Assembly (NCBI GenBank): GCA_046160725.1
Contig: JBJXHB010000254.1
Location: 1-6,155, forward strand
Source of the DNA: JBJXHB01 sp046160725
GTDB taxonomy: Bacteria > Pseudomonadota > Gammaproteobacteria > Burkholderiales > Burkholderiaceae_C
Direction: 5' to 3'
Length of the DNA: 6,155 nt
Part shown: positions 4,614-6,155 of the stretch, piece after piece
Position numbering within the stretch: position 1 is the first letter of the stretch
How the letters are laid out: each line of letters opens with the position of its first letter
Translations under genes and position numbers: made by a program
The notes under the pieces: model-generated
What the model was told of the DNA's origin: nothing
Seen by the model: the letters and a program-made list of their open reading frames with translations, nothing else
Database searches by the model: none

Positions 4614-5570
4614 ATGACTGACCGACCCTTGGATCTGCTGGGCCTGGGCGAGTGCATGGTGGAGTTGTTTGCCGACGGGCCACTGGGCGCGGCACCCGGA
4701 CTGCGGCGCGCGTTCGGCGGCGACGTGCTCAACACCCTGGTCGCCGCCGCACGCCTTGGCGGACGCTGCGGCTTCATCAGCCGCGTGGCGGACGACCCTT
4801 TCGGTCCGGCCATGCGGCAGGAGTGGGCGCTGGAAGGCATTGACGTCAGCCACGCGCCGCTGAGCCCGGGCGACAACGGTGTGTACTTCATCTCGGTGGC
4901 CGACAGCGGTGAGCGCGAGTTCAGCTACCGCCGCGGTGGCTCGCCGGCCTCGCAGGTCAGCGTGGCCGATCTGGACGAGGCCTACATCGCCAGCAGCCAC
5001 ATGCTGTTGCTGTCGGGCATCACGCAGGCGCTGTCGGTCTCCATGCGACAGGCCACGCTGGCGGCGGCGCAGATGGCGCACCGGCATAGCGTCATGGTCG
5101 CGTTCGACCCCAACTACCGCGCTCGCCTATGGGCGCTGCAGGGCGGGCTGGATGCCGCGCGTGCAGCCCTGCGTGAGGTCGCGCCCTTCGTTGGCTGGCT
5201 GCTGCCCAGCCACCCGGCGGACAGCGTACTGCTGGGCGACGAGGCTTGGGCCGTGCCGGCAGACGACTTTGCAGGTGCCGCAAGAGCGCTTGAAAGCTTT
5301 GCGGCGTTGGGGCCACGTGTCGCGCTGAAGTTGGGGCCGCGCGGCTGCCTGCTGGACTCGACAGGTTCATCCCTTCATGTGGAGGGCGTGGTGGCGGAGA
5401 AGGTCCTCGACACCACGGGCGCCGGTGACCTGTGGAACGGCAGCTTCCTGATGGGGATGCGCCAGGGCCAGGCACCTGCCGATGCGGCGCTGGCAGCCCA
5501 CCGCTTGGCTGCACGCAAGCTGGCACACCGGGGTGCCATCCCGCCCGCGGGCATGCGCGTCCATGCTTGA
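4614..5570 (+). CDS. kdgK: PfkB-family sugar kinase, probable 2-keto-3-deoxygluconate kinase
   Basis: Probably phosphorylates 2-keto-3-deoxygluconate (KDG) to KDPG, the compound split by KDPG aldolase in the Entner-Doudoroff and hexuronate routes. The 318-residue ribokinase-fold protein has GECMVEL (12-18), AFGGDVLNTLVAAARLG (33-49) with the substrate-side GGD, FDPNYRARLW (164-173), typical of KDG kinases, and DTTGAGD (266-272) with the catalytic base D272. The terminal HRGAIPP (305-311) also recalls E. coli KdgK. After GAGD the sequence is LWNGSF, where PfkB kinases more often have xFxxGF. The ATG at 4614 puts the first strand where the family has it. AGGGA at 4596-4600 is a rather distant ribosome binding site (13 nt). 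Fructokinase is the main alternative. The dehydrogenase gene starts 9 nt after the stop. Confidence 0.82.
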   Translation: MTDRPLDLLGLGECMVELFADGPLGAAPGLRRAFGGDVLNTLVAAARLGGRCGFISRVADDPFGPAMRQEWALEGIDVSHAPLSPGDNGVYFISVADSGEREFSYRRGGSPASQVSVADLDEAYIASSHMLLLSGITQALSVSMRQATLAAAQMAHRHSVMVAFDPNYRARLWALQGGLDAARAALREVAPFVGWLLPSHPADSVLLGDEAWAVPADDFAGAARALESFAALGPRVALKLGPRGCLLDSTGSSLHVEGVVAEKVLDTTGAGDLWNGSFLMGMRQGQAPADAALAAHRLAARKLAHRGAIPPAGMRVHA

Positions 5571-5572
5571 AG
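5569..5572 (+). promoter_or_regulatory. Ribosome binding site of the dehydrogenase gene
   Basis: GAAG lies 7 nt before the ATG at 5580 and overlaps the last two bases of the kdgK stop codon. This suggests coupled translation of the pair. Confidence 0.5.
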
Positions 5573-5579
5573 CCCAGAC

Positions 5580-6155
5580 ATGAATGCAGCACGCTTGGGT
5601 CTGCAGACGCTGGCCCACCTGCCGACGGCCGTTCAACGGCCCCGCTACGACCCGAGGTCGCTACCGATCGGCATCGTGCACTTCGGGCCTGGCGCCTTTC
5701 ACCGCGCACACCAGGCCACGTTCATTGACACCCTGTGCGCCACCGACCCGCGCTGGGGCATCAGCGGCGTGTCGCTGCACTCGGCCGGCGTGCGCGACGC
5801 GCTGGTGCAGCAAGACGGCCTGTACACGCTGGCCGTGCTGGACGCACAGCCCGCCCACCGTGTCATCGGCAGCCTGCGCGAGCTGCTGGTCGCCCCGGAA
5901 GACCCCGCTGCCGTATTCGAGCGCCTGTGCCGGCCCAACGTGCAGGTGGTCACCACCACCGTGACCGAGAAGGGCTACTGCCTCGCAGCCGAAGGGTCAC
6001 TCGACTTCCAGCATGCGGACATCGTGCACGACGCTGCACACCCGCATGCCCCGCGCAGTGTCATCGGCTACATCGCCGAAGGCCTGCGTCGACGCCGGGC
6101 CGCAGCCCTGCCGCCGTTTGTGCTGATGCCCTGCGACAACCTGCCCGCCAATGGC
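5580..6155 (+). CDS. Mannitol dehydrogenase family oxidoreductase (fructuronate reductase-like), 3' end outside window
   Basis: The first 192 codons of a family whose members are usually about 450-490 residues, open to the window edge. These are NAD(P)-dependent long-chain polyol dehydrogenases: mannitol 2-dehydrogenase, arabinitol dehydrogenase, fructuronate reductase UxuB and tagaturonate reductase UxaB. The N-terminal Rossmann signature GIVHFGPGAFHRAHQA (31-46), TTVTEKGYC (126-134), SVIGYIAEGLRRRR (160-173) and CDNLPANG (185-192) are clear. The catalytic lysine region lies beyond the window. The start ATG 5580 follows kdgK by 9 nt, so one operon is likely. Next to a KDG kinase, fructuronate to mannonate reduction is the best guess, and EKGYC and IGYI-EALR-like strings resemble E. 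coli UxuB. CDNLPANG is also found in mannitol dehydrogenases, so the substrate is left open. Confidence 0.88.
   Translation, partial: MNAARLGLQTLAHLPTAVQRPRYDPRSLPIGIVHFGPGAFHRAHQATFIDTLCATDPRWGISGVSLHSAGVRDALVQQDGLYTLAVLDAQPAHRVIGSLRELLVAPEDPAAVFERLCRPNVQVVTTTVTEKGYCLAAEGSLDFQHADIVHDAAHPHAPRSVIGYIAEGLRRRRAAALPPFVLMPCDNLPANG

Noticed and set aside
4449..5087. A 212-residue minus-strand frame over the kdgK leader and 5' half, considered as a divergent regulator.
   Set aside because: No helix-turn-helix or ligand-binding motif is visible. It overlaps kdgK, and its Arg/Ala/His-rich translation looks like a shadow.
5584..5964. A 126-residue + strand frame overlapping the dehydrogenase.
   Set aside because: The overlapping frame from ATG 5580 carries the mannitol dehydrogenase family motifs. 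The other frame is Cys/Arg/Thr/Pro-rich without motifs.

Overview
The window is high-GC bacterial DNA with every supported gene on the + strand. The gene order mltG-tmk-holB-pilZ-tatD followed by an ankyrin-repeat gene, together with the protein signatures (for example the VFAARRDHL stretch in Tmk and the long loop in HolB), points to a betaproteobacterium. Burkholderiales is most likely, perhaps a Leptothrix/Rubrivivax/Sphaerotilus-type lineage. The taxon is inferred from layout and protein style, not from any search.

Region 1 (1-3951) is a tightly packed housekeeping operon: the 3' end of mltG (peptidoglycan lytic transglycosylase), tmk (dTMP kinase), holB (DNA polymerase III delta' subunit), pilZ (type IV pilus assembly), tatD (metal-dependent DNase/hydrolase) and a small exported ankyrin-repeat protein. 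The junctions are translationally coupled: TGATG at mltG/tmk, ATGA at tmk/holB and at holB/pilZ, a 29-nt gap before tatD, and a 20-nt overlap of tatD with the ankyrin gene. The operon joins cell-wall growth, dTTP supply, clamp loading and pilus assembly.

Region 2 (3952-4364) is a short spacer with an imperfect hairpin, then a 75-residue protein of unknown function with a good ribosome binding site. It closes with a strong intrinsic terminator (8-bp perfect stem, TTTT) at 4341-4364.

Region 3 (4365-6155) is a separate catabolic unit. A sigma70-like promoter at 4369-4396 lies just after the terminator. It is followed by a leader of about 210 nt with inverted repeats, a near-perfect 14-nt direct repeat and possible short upstream reading frames. 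Next come a PfkB-family sugar kinase that looks like 2-keto-3-deoxygluconate kinase (KdgK) and, 9 nt later, a mannitol-dehydrogenase-family oxidoreductase cut off by the window end. KDG kinase beside this dehydrogenase family suggests hexuronate/hexonate catabolism (fructuronate to mannonate to KDG to KDPG). A mannitol or arabinitol role for the dehydrogenase cannot be excluded.

No mobile element, CRISPR array, tRNA or rRNA was found. Most of the window is conserved housekeeping sequence. The least explained parts are the exported ankyrin protein, the 75-residue small protein and the kdgK leader. I see no convincing evidence of a wholly new system.
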